Source: Clostridiales bacterium (lineage in GTDB: Bacteria; Bacillota; Clostridia; Lachnospirales; Lachnospiraceae). Taken from it: 45,166 nt of DNA. Position 1 is the stretch's first letter. The number at the start of each line of letters is the position of its first letter. Shown here in pieces: positions 1 through 8,245 of the stretch. The position numbers were made by a program, and so were the translations under genes. Location: NCBI GenBank assembly GCA_021203365.1, contig JAJQBI010000032.1, forward strand, positions 1 through 45,166, read 5' to 3'. The notes beneath the pieces are model-generated. The model ran no database searches, was not told the origin of the DNA, and saw only the letters and a list, made by a program, of their open reading frames with translations.

Positions 1-37
1 CAGAGAAAAATCTCTGGCTACTTGATGTGCTTTAAAA

Positions 38-54
38 TCGGCTGTGAATAGTAA
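38..54. repeat. 17-base repeat, also found inverted near the right end
   Basis: The 17 bases starting TCGGCTGTGAATAG occur exactly, in the opposite orientation, at 43572-43588 inside the inverted-repeat element between the ArsC-like gene and mutM. In both places a TTGAC-containing promoter-like stretch follows 30 to 40 bases further on, so this looks like the remaining edge of a second copy of a dispersed element. The match is seen directly; the dispersed nature is inferred. Confidence 0.6.
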
Positions 55-84
55 CTCTTTTTTGCCCAAATTTGAATTCATCAC

Positions 85-126
85 TTGACATTGTGGCAAT
101 GACAAAAGGTATTTTGTCGCTATGAT
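85..126 (+). promoter_or_regulatory. inverted repeat and promoter-like sequence with no gene behind it
   Basis: TTGACATTG (85-93) and CAATGACAA (97-105) form an inverted repeat with one mismatch around TGG. ATGACA (99-104), a 16-base spacer and TATGAT (121-126) could be a rightward sigma-A promoter. The only gene further right is the end of a leftward gene, so nothing obvious is expressed from it. The rest of 1-308 is AT-rich and I see no gene in it. Confidence 0.35.
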
Positions 127-209
127 ATATACAATTCCTAAGCTTTACAGCAAATCCTTATATATTCCCAATACGGAAGAGGGATGAACAGTATCGCCAG
201 TATTATAAC

Positions 210-235
210 TGCCAGCAGGCTGATACCCGCTGGCA
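210..235 (-). terminator. probable terminator of the GH5 gene
   Basis: TGCCAGC (210-216) pairs with GCTGGCA (229-235) around a 12-base loop, 74 bases past the stop codon of the leftward GH5 gene. The following tract on the minus strand is AT-rich but not a pure T run, so this may be a weak terminator or simply a 3' stem. Confidence 0.5.
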
Positions 236-308
236 GAATAATTCATATATTTTTATTGTCTGTCTGGTGAAAGGCAGTTCTTCTTCGCTAGACATTTCCG
301 CGAAGGGA

Positions 309-1418
309 TCAGTCTATCCACCCGTTCAGCCAGCAGCGGCTCAGATCCCATCCATTTTTCCAGGGCTCATCAAAGGCCTCTGTTTTATTCCGGTAAAGCT
401 GATAATTCCAGTAAATAGAGCCTGCGGTATTGTCCCAGACGCGTTTCTGTATATCTGCGACCTCCCGGTAGGCCTTACGGCACGCTTCCTTTTTCTCCGC
501 ATGCTCCACCAGCTTCTGCGCCCGCCGATTGGCAATGCACCACTCGCCCACAATTACCGGAACATATTTCCCGGCCTTTTTCAGACTCCGCGCATTTACA
601 GCCATATAAAGCTGATATACCCATTTCGCGTGGATCGGCACAAAATTCTCCATGGCAAAAATATAAATATGGGTATCCAGCGCTACATTGCGCATTCCTT
701 TTTTCTGAAAATAATTCCCCCAGCGGCCCAGGCGGAATCCGTCGTGGAATACAATAACCTTGTCTTCGCTCAGATATTTGCGGAGCTCCTTATAAGCCTT
801 CTCATAAAAAGGTTTCAGAAAAGCCATGGGCACATATCCGGATCCTTTGGCTTCCTCTTTGTCACGGGCCTTTCCGGTTGACGGAGCCGTCATATACACG
901 CTGAAGCTGATGGGCTCATTCAGCACCTCAATTCCATAAAGCGCCGGATGATCCGCGTATCGCCTGGCAAGGCGGCTCAGCACACTCAGTGCGAACTGAA
1001 CCTCCTCTTTATTTTTGTACCATTTGCAGACTCCGGTGATTCCGCCGTTATCATAACCGTTCTGACTTCCGGGAACTGTGTGCAGATCCACCAGAATTTT
1101 CAGATTATATTTCTGCGCCCACTCAAACGCCAGGTCAAGATATTCAATGCACCCAACAAAGGGTTCCCGGTCTCCGAATATAAAATACGGTACGGGAATC
1201 CGCACCAGATTCATCCCGTGAAAGGCAATATTTGCAAAATCCTCTTCCGTCACATAGGTGTCTCTGTGCTTTTTCATCCGCTTTTCCAGTTCATCCTTTG
1301 GAAGCAGTCTCGCCAGCCAGACCTCGTCCTCCGCGTCCGTACCTTCAAAAATAAACGAGGACATCCATTTTTCCAATACCAGCCAGTTGCCCAGATTTGT
1401 ACCGAATACTTTCTCCAT
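309..1418 (-). CDS. GH5-family beta-glucanase-like glycoside hydrolase, intracellular
   Basis: A 369-residue single-domain glycoside hydrolase resembling the exo-beta-1,3-glucanase branch of family GH5. The opening motif GTNLGNWLVLEKWM, the DLHTVPGSQNG motif near residues 111-120, the acid/base glutamate in LNEP (about E168) and the nucleophile in GEW (about E292) are all visible. There is no signal peptide, so it should act on imported oligosaccharides, releasing glucose or other hexoses from beta-glucosides. The start is set by AAAGGAGA just upstream. It is divergent from an AraC-type regulator, the usual arrangement for a locally controlled sugar enzyme. The fold and catalytic residues are clear; the exact substrate is not. 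Confidence 0.85.
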   Translation of the reverse strand: MEKVFGTNLGNWLVLEKWMSSFIFEGTDAEDEVWLARLLPKDELEKRMKKHRDTYVTEEDFANIAFHGMNLVRIPVPYFIFGDREPFVGCIEYLDLAFEWAQKYNLKILVDLHTVPGSQNGYDNGGITGVCKWYKNKEEVQFALSVLSRLARRYADHPALYGIEVLNEPISFSVYMTAPSTGKARDKEEAKGSGYVPMAFLKPFYEKAYKELRKYLSEDKVIVFHDGFRLGRWGNYFQKKGMRNVALDTHIYIFAMENFVPIHAKWVYQLYMAVNARSLKKAGKYVPVIVGEWCIANRRAQKLVEHAEKKEACRKAYREVADIQKRVWDNTAGSIYWNYQLYRNKTEAFDEPWKNGWDLSRCWLNGWID

Positions 1419-1578
1419 AGCTTCTCCTTTCGCTTTCCCCCATACTGCGGGCCACCCCGCGTCTGCAAGACACTTTTTTAAGGCATTCTGAAATTACATC
1501 TTTGTCAATTTTACTCCGGTTTTCCTGTACTTTCTATCATTTTTTTCAGATTAATAATACATTTCTCAAAAAAGATGT

Positions 1579-1584
1579 TATAAT
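1579..1584 (+). promoter_or_regulatory. -10 box of the AraC regulator gene
   Basis: A perfect TATAAT lies 33 bases before the AraC start codon. No good -35 box is present 17 bases upstream (AATACA), which suits an activator-dependent or weak promoter. It sits in the 199-base divergent region shared with the GH5 gene; nothing else stands out there. Confidence 0.5.
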
Positions 1585-1617
1585 CAGGACGTTGTAAAAA
1601 CCATAAAGGAGATTTCC

Positions 1618-2820
1618 ATGAACCGAACGTATCTGATGCAGCACGTCTCCCGTCATCTTCATACCCTGGTTCGCTGTTATTCCGCCGCCTGGGAACCGCT
1701 GGAAGTTTTCTGCGCCCGCGCGGATCTGCAGGACGACGGGATGGAATCCATACTTCAAACCTGGTTTTCAGGAAAAGAAAGCCGGGGTGAAATCCCATCC
1801 CATATTCCGGTTTTTCTGTGCCTGGGAAACCATGCTGTATACGCGCGCATTCCTGCCGGGGAAATTCTCTTTCTTCTTGGGCCGGTTTCCTTTTCAATCC
1901 CTGTGGAATTCCACTGGCAGGAACCCCTTTCTCTCCCCGAGCCCACCTTTTTGGACCGGGTTCCGGTGTGTGATTTTCATGAATTTATGTCTGATGTGCT
2001 GTTGGTCGCCAATCTTTTCACCGCCAAATGTATCCGGGAGGAAACGATTTTACAGGAAAACTGCGTTGACCCGCAAATCCGGCAGAACCTCGTCCGGGAG
2101 CATATGAAGCATACCTTTGAAAACCGGGAAAACAAAAAGCTGCATAATCCCTACGAACAGGAGCTCCGGGAATTTTCAGGCATTGAGAAGGGAAATCTGG
2201 AAGAACTTGAGAGCAGCCTTCGGGAAGATTATCCAGGTGAAATCGGATGTCTTTCCCCGAACCCGCTGCGGCATATGAAAAACCGCGGAATCGTAGTGAT
2301 CACCCTCGCCAGCCGTGCGGCCATCCGGGGTGGGATTCTTCCCGAGGAGGCGTTTTCTCTTGCCGACTCCTATATCCAGGAAATTGAAAACTGTAATGAC
2401 GTTCCCACAGTGATTCACCTGTTTCACTCTGCGGAATATCACTACGCACAGCTCGTACACGACCATGAGGAGAAGGATCCCGCCGATAAACTGTCCAATC
2501 TGTACACTGAGAAATGCAAAACCTATATTTTCTCCCATCTGCACGGCCGCATCCGTGTGGGAGATATTGCCGGGGAGCTGAATATAAGCGCGAACTATCT
2601 GTCGGAAATTTTTCACCGATATGAAGGCGTCACCATAACAGAATACATTCATCGCGAAAAGGTAAAGCTGACCCAGAACCTGCTGACCTACTCCGAGTAT
2701 ACTTACAGCGAAATCGCCGCTTATCTTGGCTATTCCTCCCAGAGTCACCTTGGCCGACAGTTCCGAAAGCATACCGGAATGACCATGTATCAGTACAGAA
2801 CCCGATATGGCAGACATTAA
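1618..2820 (+). CDS. AraC-family transcriptional regulator
   Basis: A 400-residue protein whose last 100 residues are a typical AraC double helix-turn-helix: KCKTYIFSHLHGRIRVGDIA, then the first recognition segment (SANYLSEIFHRYEG) and the second (YSEIAAYLGYSSQSHLGRQF). The N-terminal 280 residues form a sensor region of the kind common in Lachnospiraceae AraC proteins, with no enzyme motif that I recognise. An AAAGGAG ribosome site precedes the ATG. It faces away from the GH5 gene and probably controls that gene and itself in response to a sugar (inference from position). Confidence 0.85.
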   Translation: MNRTYLMQHVSRHLHTLVRCYSAAWEPLEVFCARADLQDDGMESILQTWFSGKESRGEIPSHIPVFLCLGNHAVYARIPAGEILFLLGPVSFSIPVEFHWQEPLSLPEPTFLDRVPVCDFHEFMSDVLLVANLFTAKCIREETILQENCVDPQIRQNLVREHMKHTFENRENKKLHNPYEQELREFSGIEKGNLEELESSLREDYPGEIGCLSPNPLRHMKNRGIVVITLASRAAIRGGILPEEAFSLADSYIQEIENCNDVPTVIHLFHSAEYHYAQLVHDHEEKDPADKLSNLYTEKCKTYIFSHLHGRIRVGDIAGELNISANYLSEIFHRYEGVTITEYIHREKVKLTQNLLTYSEYTYSEIAAYLGYSSQSHLGRQFRKHTGMTMYQYRTRYGRH

Positions 2821-2979
2821 ACCATATATCAAACCGGTTTTATAGTAAGATTTAAAGAATAATAATATTGTAATATTTCAATTGATTTTATGAGTGGGGC
2901 GACGATTACAATCCCATGGATTAATGCAGATATTATTGAAATTTAACGACAATATTGGGAATATATTAAAAATTGTATA

Positions 2980-3046
2980 AAAACACCTCCTTCGTTGAAA
3001 TAAAGATAGATATATCAATTGCTTCATTTAACGAAGGAGGTGTTTT
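2980..3046 (+). promoter_or_regulatory. long inverted repeat that would hide a strong ribosome binding site
   Basis: AAAACACCTCCTTCGTT (2980-2996) is exactly complementary to AACGAAGGAGGTGTTTT (3030-3046), with a 33-base loop. The right arm contains a full-length Shine-Dalgarno sequence (AAGGAGGTG) placed correctly for the ATG at 3049. Folded RNA would block it, a layout known from insertion-sequence transposase leaders. No T run follows on the plus strand, so it is not a simple rightward terminator, though on the minus strand T-rich sequence follows the stem. The surrounding 2821-3123 is otherwise AT-rich without a gene. Confidence 0.6.
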
Positions 3047-3048
3047 AT

Positions 3049-3078
3049 ATGGTCAGGGTAACAACATATCACATATGA
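3049..3078 (+). pseudogene. nine-codon open frame, possible transposase start remnant
   Basis: ATG at 3049 behind an ideal ribosome site encodes MVRVTTYHI and then stops at TGA. Such a strong site on so short a frame suggests a truncated gene. The flanking structure looks like the left end of an insertion sequence, but no inverted terminal repeat or further transposase sequence is recognisable, so the identity is a guess. Confidence 0.3.
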
Positions 3079-3123
3079 TACGAAAACGTAGGTGTACAGG
3101 AAAGGACACTCCCAACCATTCTC

Positions 3124-4257
3124 TCACCCCTGCAGCCTGGCCGCAAAGTCCGCCATAACCTCAGAAATCTTAATCTCCTGAGGACAGACTGCCTCACAGC
3201 TTCGGCAGGCCACACAGGAAGCCGGGCGTTTCTCCTCCGGCAGCGTTTCCACAACCATTGGGGCAATGAAACCGCCGCCTGTAAGGCTGTGCTCATTGTA
3301 CAGCTCCAGAAGCCTGGGAATATCCAGCTCCTTAGGGCAGTGACTTACACAGTAGTGACAGGCCGTACACGGCACGCTGCTGCTTTGGATCATCTCATCC
3401 GCGATTCCCAGAAGTGTGTTCATCTCCTGTTCATTCAGCGTTTTTTCGGTCTCAAAGGTATGTATATTCTCAGACAGCTGCTGGAAGTTGGACATACCGG
3501 ACAGGGTCATCGTTACACTGGGAAGAGACTGCACGAACCGGAAGCCCCAGGCCGGCACGCCTTCCTCCGGGCGAAGCGCCTTCAGCTTTGCGGTATTCTC
3601 CTCCGAAAGGGACGCCAGTCTTCCTCCCCGAACCGGCTCCATCACCCACACCGGAAGGTGATACTCATCCAGAAGCTCCACCTTTCCCCGGGCATCCTGG
3701 AATTTCCAGTCCAGCCAGTTTAACTGAATCTGGCAGAATTCCATTCCCTCGCCGTATTTATCCAGGAAGCGCTTCATCACATCATGGGAGCCATGGGCGG
3801 AAAATCCCAGATGACGGATCCGGCCGTTGGCCTTCTGCTTCATCAGATATTCGTAAATGCCATATTTTTCATTCAGATACGCGTCAATATTCTTCTCACA
3901 GACATTGTGAAAAAGATAGAAATCAAAGTATTCCACCTGGCATTTCTCCAGCTGTTTTTCAAAAATACTCTCTACCTTGTCCATGTTGGCCAGGTCATAC
4001 CCCGGAAACTTTGACGCCAGATAAAAACTCTCTCTGGGATATTTTTTCAGACATTCTCCCAGCACTGTCTCAGACGTTCCATTGTGATATCCCCAGGCAG
4101 TGTCATAATAATTAATCCCCTGTTCCATGGCGTAATCCACCATCTGCTGCGCGGCCGGCTCATCAATCTGTCCCTCATTCCCGTTTATCACCGGAAGGCG
4201 CATGGCGCCAAGGCCCAGCGCGGACAGCTTCAGATCCTGAAATTCCCTGTAAATCAT
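3124..4257 (-). CDS. aldo/keto reductase with C-terminal 2x[4Fe-4S] ferredoxin domain
   Basis: A 377-residue two-domain oxidoreductase. The first 270 residues are an aldo/keto reductase barrel (LGLGAMRLP, NYYDTAWGYHNG with the catalytic Asp/Tyr pair, YLASKFPG with the lysine). The tail holds two cysteine clusters, C297/C300/C303/C307 and C348/C351/C354/C358, in ferredoxin-type CxxCxxCxxxCP spacing. This fusion is common in anaerobes, where it probably couples carbonyl reduction to ferredoxin instead of, or besides, NADPH (family knowledge plus inference). The start at 4257 is chosen over an ATG 36 bases upstream because AGGAGGAGG lies directly before it. It stands alone, with its own leader. 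Confidence 0.9.
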   Translation of the reverse strand: MIYREFQDLKLSALGLGAMRLPVINGNEGQIDEPAAQQMVDYAMEQGINYYDTAWGYHNGTSETVLGECLKKYPRESFYLASKFPGYDLANMDKVESIFEKQLEKCQVEYFDFYLFHNVCEKNIDAYLNEKYGIYEYLMKQKANGRIRHLGFSAHGSHDVMKRFLDKYGEGMEFCQIQLNWLDWKFQDARGKVELLDEYHLPVWVMEPVRGGRLASLSEENTAKLKALRPEEGVPAWGFRFVQSLPSVTMTLSGMSNFQQLSENIHTFETEKTLNEQEMNTLLGIADEMIQSSSVPCTACHYCVSHCPKELDIPRLLELYNEHSLTGGGFIAPMVVETLPEEKRPASCVACRSCEAVCPQEIKISEVMADFAARLQG

Positions 4258-4331
4258 AGTTTTTTCCTCCTCCTTTAAATTAAATCCTGCCACAGAATCA
4301 TTTATTATTTGGCGGCAGTCTGTCTTCTTAT

Positions 4332-4395
4332 TCTTTTACTCCTGCTCCTGCAAATTCCATAATCTTCTTTTTACTCCTGCAGACTTCCATAACCC
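4332..4395. repeat. imperfect tandem duplication, about 32 bases per unit
   Basis: Two copies of a pyrimidine-rich unit, TCTTTTACTCCTGC...TTCCATAATC (4332-4363) and TTTTTACTCCTGC...TTCCATAACC (about 4366-4395), lie between the DUF4317 gene and the aldo/keto reductase gene. This looks like a small slippage duplication in the leader of the reductase gene; no function is evident. Confidence 0.5.
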
Positions 4396-4407
4396 TCTGC
4401 AAATACC

Positions 4408-5082
4408 TCAGTTTCTCCGTAAAATCTCCCGGTCTCCGGACAGGCGTTCATCCTCCCTGACGCCAAGAATTTTCATCAGCTCCCTGTGAGGGTGCATTGG
4501 ATCCGCCTGAAAAACATCCACATGCTCCCGGTCCTCGCTTCGGCCGGAAAAAGCAGGAAAGAGGAAGCCGCACTCCGGCATTCCCGGATCATAATCTCCA
4601 GCCAGCGGACAGAAGGCGCAGATCAGATATTCAAACATTTCCTCCGATTCACCCAGCCGTTCATGGTCCGCGGCCTTCACAGGGATATCAAAACGGTCAT
4701 GAAAAAGAAGTATTCCATAATCGTGATCCGCACGGTAATTCTCCGCCGCAAACTCATAAAACGTATCCAGAAGGGCGTCATTTTTCAGCCCGCAGGACTT
4801 CATCCCAAGAAGAAGCTGACGCATACCGCCCGCCTTCCCGGCTTCTTCCGGAAAGCGGTACCGCCTCAGCTTCATGTTTGTTTCAGCAAAGGGAATCGCC
4901 CTGGCAATTGCCAGGTTTGCCTCCTTTTCCCTGGGGGACAGCTTCAGAAAGCTGGTATTAAAGGTTCCGTCTATATACCCGTCCCGATCCATATAGCTCC
5001 CGGCAATCCTTGTAAAGGAGGTCCGGGAAATCGTCATCCGCCGGGTCAGGGTCAGCATATCCTCCCGATCAATCACTGCCAT
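4408..5082 (-). CDS. DUF4317-like protein, shorter than the family
   Basis: A 224-residue protein with the opening typical of DUF4317 proteins: TRRMTISRTSFTRIAGSYMDRDG, then an LSPREKE acidic stretch and a middle segment (ALLDTFYEFAAENY...YGILLFHDRFDIPVKA). Family members are usually near 400 residues, so this one ends after the first half. No catalytic motif or membrane segment is visible and the family's function is unknown. The second ATG (5082) is preferred because AGGGAG is nine bases before it but only three before the ATG at 5088. It is the last gene of the operon that begins with citrate synthase. Confidence 0.65.
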   Translation of the reverse strand: MAVIDREDMLTLTRRMTISRTSFTRIAGSYMDRDGYIDGTFNTSFLKLSPREKEANLAIARAIPFAETNMKLRRYRFPEEAGKAGGMRQLLLGMKSCGLKNDALLDTFYEFAAENYRADHDYGILLFHDRFDIPVKAADHERLGESEEMFEYLICAFCPLAGDYDPGMPECGFLFPAFSGRSEDREHVDVFQADPMHPHRELMKILGVREDERLSGDREILRRN

Positions 5083-5118
5083 GTACATAATCTCCCTGTA
5101 CTTCTCAGAAACCTTAAT

Positions 5119-6023
5119 TCAGACATAATGATTCAGAATCTGCCGCACGGAGCGCAGATAAGCACCGCCAAACAGATTAAAATGGTTCAGCATATGATAG
5201 AGATTATACAGATCCTTCCTCTCCTCATATCCACGGTCGATCTGGTTCACCTCATTATAAGCCTGGTAAAATGTGTCCGGATAACGGCTGAACAGCTCAG
5301 TCATGGCCAGCTCCGCCTCGAAATTCCCCACATAGACTGCCGGGTCAAAAATCCAGGCCTTCCCGTCCGGACCGCAAAAGGCGTTCCCGCTCCACAGATC
5401 CCCATGGAGAAGCGAAGGAAACTCCGGCTCCGCCAGAATTGTATCCAGACGGTTCAGAAGGACCTCGCATTTCCTCCCTGTCTCAATATCCAGCTTCTTC
5501 TCCGCCATCCGCATCTGCGGCCGCAGCCGGCAGTCCCGGAAAAACTCTGTCCAGCAGGTCTTCGGCGTATTCATCTGTCTGGATGCCCCCAGGTAATTGT
5601 CCGACTGGAAGCCAAAACAGAGCGCCCCGTTCTCAGACACCAGACCGGATGTCCCGGTACGGTGAAGCAATGCCAGCTCCCTTCCGAAAACTTCCCAGTA
5701 ATTCCGAATCTTTTTTTCCGGCTGCAGAAATTCCATCAGCAGGAAGGAGATCCCCTGGGACTCATCCGTTCCCACTGCCAGCGGCCTGGGCACCCCTATG
5801 ACTCCCGGAGCGCGAAGGGCTTCCAGTCCCTCCTCCTCAGCCCTGAAAAAATCATAATTCCGGAGCCCGTTGCATTTCATAAAAAAACGGAGCCGTCTGA
5901 AAGGGTCATCTGATAGGCCTGATTAATATCTCCGCCGTACACCGGCTTATGACCGACCACCTGCAGAGTTTCCCCGAAGACAGCCTGAACCGCCTTCTTC
6001 AGAGAGTAAAACCTTTTTCTCAT
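5119..6023 (-). pseudogene. fructosamine-kinase-family gene with a frameshift in a T run
   Basis: The main frame (253 residues from 5880) is a fructosamine/ketosamine-3-kinase-type phosphotransferase: LLHGDLWSGN (catalytic Asp), WIFDPAVYVGNFEAELAMTELF (metal site). It lacks the N-terminal 45 residues of the family. These are encoded just upstream in another frame starting at 6023 (MRKRFYSLKKAVQAVF...VYGGDINQAYQM) and ending at a stop right after a run of seven T (minus strand, 5881-5887). One extra T would join both parts as SVFFMKCNG, giving a normal length of about 300 residues. The true start overlaps the uridine kinase stop as ATGA and has a GGAGG site, which supports the long reading. 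The family repairs early glycation products on proteins or free amines. The frameshift may be real, corrected by slippage, or a sequence error. Confidence 0.75.
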
Positions 6024-6640
6024 TCTTCCTCCGCCTCCAGCAGATGGGCAATTTTATACTGCAGGACATCAAAGGCCACATTGTTCATACCACTGTTGAT
6101 GACAATATCCGCCGTAGCCCGGGTGGGCTCCACATACATGTAATGCATGGGCTTTACTGTGGTCAGATATTGATCCACAATATTGTCGATATCCCGCCCT
6201 CTCTCCTTCACATCCCGGACCACCCGGCGCAGAATACGCTCATCCGCGTCCGCTTCCACATATATTTTAATGTCCAGCAGCTCCCGGAGCCTGGGATCTG
6301 CCAGGAGAAGAATCCCTTCAATTACAATCACCTTCCGCGGTTCAATGTGTATTGTGCGGTCGGAACGATTATGCTGACTGTAGTCATACACCGGGCAGTC
6401 AATCGCCTGTCCGGCTTTCAGTTTTTTCACATGTTCAATAAGAAGATCCGTCTCCAGGGAATCCGGATGATCATAGTTTTTCTTTTTTCTCTCCTCAAAG
6501 GGAATATCATCCTGTCTCCTGTAGTAATTGTCGTGATAGAGAACCACAATCTGATCTCCGAATTTTTCCTTCAGCCGATTGGTAAATGTGGATTTCCCGG
6601 AGCCGGTTCCCCCGGCGATCCCCACAATGGTAATCTTCAT
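6020..6640 (-). CDS. udk: uridine kinase
   Basis: A 206-residue P-loop kinase that phosphorylates uridine and cytidine to the monophosphates in pyrimidine salvage. The nucleotide-binding loop GGTGSGKST is at residues 10-18, followed by YHDNYYR, NYDHPDSLETDLL and the YDYSQHNRSDRT substrate motif, all classical for Udk. CAGGAGGGG precedes the ATG at 6640, so the longer upstream frame is not used. It begins 37 bases after citrate synthase and overlaps the fructosamine-kinase-like gene by an ATGA, so the genes are probably co-transcribed and translationally coupled. Confidence 0.93.
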   Translation of the reverse strand: MKITIVGIAGGTGSGKSTFTNRLKEKFGDQIVVLYHDNYYRRQDDIPFEERKKKNYDHPDSLETDLLIEHVKKLKAGQAIDCPVYDYSQHNRSDRTIHIEPRKVIVIEGILLLADPRLRELLDIKIYVEADADERILRRVVRDVKERGRDIDNIVDQYLTTVKPMHYMYVEPTRATADIVINSGMNNVAFDVLQYKIAHLLEAEEE

Positions 6641-6677
6641 AAAAATCTCCCCTCCTGTTTTTGCCTCTGTCCTTTTC

Positions 6678-8054
6678 TCAGAAGGTCCTCTCCTCCCGTT
6701 TCTGATACCCCACATGCGTTCCCACATATTTATAGGCGGGACGGATAATTTTCCCCGCGTTAATCAGCTCCTCCAGCCTGTGCGCGCTCCACCCGGGAAT
6801 ACGGGCGATGGCAAAAATCGGTGTGTAAAGCTCCTCCGGAATCCCCAGCATGGCATACACAAATCCACTGTAAAAATCCACATTGGCGCACACCGGCTTG
6901 AAAATCTTCCGGTATTCCATAATCTGCACCGCCGCCAGCCGCTCCACACGGTCATAGAGGTTAAACTCCTCACTCAGCCCTTTTTCCTCCGCCAGCCTGC
7001 GGGCGAATTCCTTCAGAATCACCTCTCTGGGGTCGGAAAGAGTGTAAACCGCATGTCCCATTCCATAAATCAGACCGGTATGGTCAAAGGCTTCCTTACT
7101 GAGGATTTTCTTAAGGTAGCCGCTGACCTCCTCCTCATCCTCCCAGTTCTTTACCTCCCGCTTGATCTCCTCAAACATGTGCTGCACCTTCAGGTTGGCG
7201 CCGCCGTGCCGGGGACCCTTCAGGGAACCGATGGACGCGGCCATGGACGAATACGTGTCCGTGCCCGAAGAGGTCACCACATGAGTGGTAAAAGTAGAGT
7301 TATTGCCGCCGCCGTGCTCCGCGTGAAGAATCAGAGCGATATCCAGAACCTTCGCCTCCAGCTCCGTATACTTTCCGTCCGGCCGCAGCATCAGCAGAAT
7401 ATTCTCCGCGAGAGAACAGCCCTTCCGGGGATTCCGGATCAGCAGGGTATCGTCCTTCCGGAAATGCCGGTAGGCGTGGTAGGAATACACGGCAATCAGA
7501 GGCAGCTTGGCGATCAGCTCCAGGCACTGCCGCAGAACATTGCCTGCGGAGATATCCTCCGGATTGTCGTCATAGGTGTACAAAGTCAGAACGCATCTCT
7601 GAAGAGCATTCATAATGTTGGGACTGGAGGCCTTCATAATCACATCCCGCACAAAACGCCCGTTGAGATCCTCCAGTTCAAACAGAACTTCCAGAAAATT
7701 CTTCAGTTCCGCCTCCGTGGGCAGCTTGCCGAACAGAAGCAGATACACGGTCTCCTCAAAGCCGTATTTTTTCCCCTTAAGACCGTTCACCAGGTCGTTT
7801 ACACTCACACCCTGGTAATACAGACTTCCCTCCGCGGGAATCGCCCGGCCTTCAATCAGATTATAGGCGCATACATCCGAAACCTCCGTCAGGCCTGTCA
7901 GCACACCCTTTCCGGCAGAGTCACGAAGGCCTCTTTTCACATCATATTCCACGTAAAGGTTGGGATTGATCCGATGATTCTTCATCAGCTCCTCTTCCAG
8001 ATGGACCATGTCCTCTTTCAAACTGTCTGCATTGGCTGTAAGCATATCTGTCAT
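6678..8054 (-). CDS. gltA: citrate synthase
   Basis: A 458-residue citrate/2-methylcitrate synthase family enzyme joining acetyl-CoA and oxaloacetate at the head of the oxidative branch that makes 2-oxoglutarate and glutamate. Active-site segments are visible: HAEHGGGNNST (first His), GMGHAVYTLSDPR (second His) and ANVDFYSGFVYAMLGIP (catalytic Asp). GGAGG precedes the start. The N-terminal extension of about 60 residues (KNHRINPNLYVEYDVKRGLR) matches the clostridial form of the family. It leads an operon with udk and two further genes and has its own promoter and structured leader. Confidence 0.93.
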   Translation of the reverse strand: MTDMLTANADSLKEDMVHLEEELMKNHRINPNLYVEYDVKRGLRDSAGKGVLTGLTEVSDVCAYNLIEGRAIPAEGSLYYQGVSVNDLVNGLKGKKYGFEETVYLLLFGKLPTEAELKNFLEVLFELEDLNGRFVRDVIMKASSPNIMNALQRCVLTLYTYDDNPEDISAGNVLRQCLELIAKLPLIAVYSYHAYRHFRKDDTLLIRNPRKGCSLAENILLMLRPDGKYTELEAKVLDIALILHAEHGGGNNSTFTTHVVTSSGTDTYSSMAASIGSLKGPRHGGANLKVQHMFEEIKREVKNWEDEEEVSGYLKKILSKEAFDHTGLIYGMGHAVYTLSDPREVILKEFARRLAEEKGLSEEFNLYDRVERLAAVQIMEYRKIFKPVCANVDFYSGFVYAMLGIPEELYTPIFAIARIPGWSAHRLEELINAGKIIRPAYKYVGTHVGYQKREERTF

Positions 8055-8087
8055 AATAATCCTCCCTCGTTCCGCTGTCGCTAATCC

Positions 8088-8106
8088 CCGCCCTCACAAA
8101 GGGCGG
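8088..8106 (-). promoter_or_regulatory. leader hairpin close to the citrate synthase start
   Basis: CCGCCCT and AGGGCGG form a perfect 7-bp stem with a five-base loop, 34 bases upstream of the citrate synthase start codon. A second GC-rich stem (CCCGC/GCGGG) lies near 8127-8139. Together with the hairpin at 8183-8217 the leader holds three stems; no known riboswitch consensus was recognised. Confidence 0.45.
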
Positions 8107-8178
8107 CCGAATCCGTCCGCTGTCAGCCCCGCAGGCGGGCCTCCCCCATCAGAACCGGATATCCATCTTCCTGTACAC

Positions 8179-8217
8179 AAAAAGCACCCATCGCGATACG
8201 TCATCGTAATCGGTGCT
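8179..8217 (-). terminator. attenuator-like hairpin inside the citrate synthase leader
   Basis: On the minus strand AGCACC...GGTGCT (8212-8217 with 8183-8188), extended by an inner CGATTACG/CGTATCG stem around ATGA, is followed by four to five T. It lies about 20 bases after the predicted transcription start and before citrate synthase, so it would end transcription early unless prevented. It could alternatively be the terminator of the upstream YdcF gene, with the promoter merely placed before it. Confidence 0.55.
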
Positions 8218-8245
8218 CTATTCTTCCGTCTGCCTGCATGAGGCC

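Noticed and set aside
4486..8084. Long plus-strand open frames (for example 4486-5913 and 6579-8084)
   Set aside because: They lie antisense to genes with clear families (DUF4317, fructosamine kinase, udk, citrate synthase), show no family motif and have no ribosome site; they are by-products of the coding strand's codon bias.
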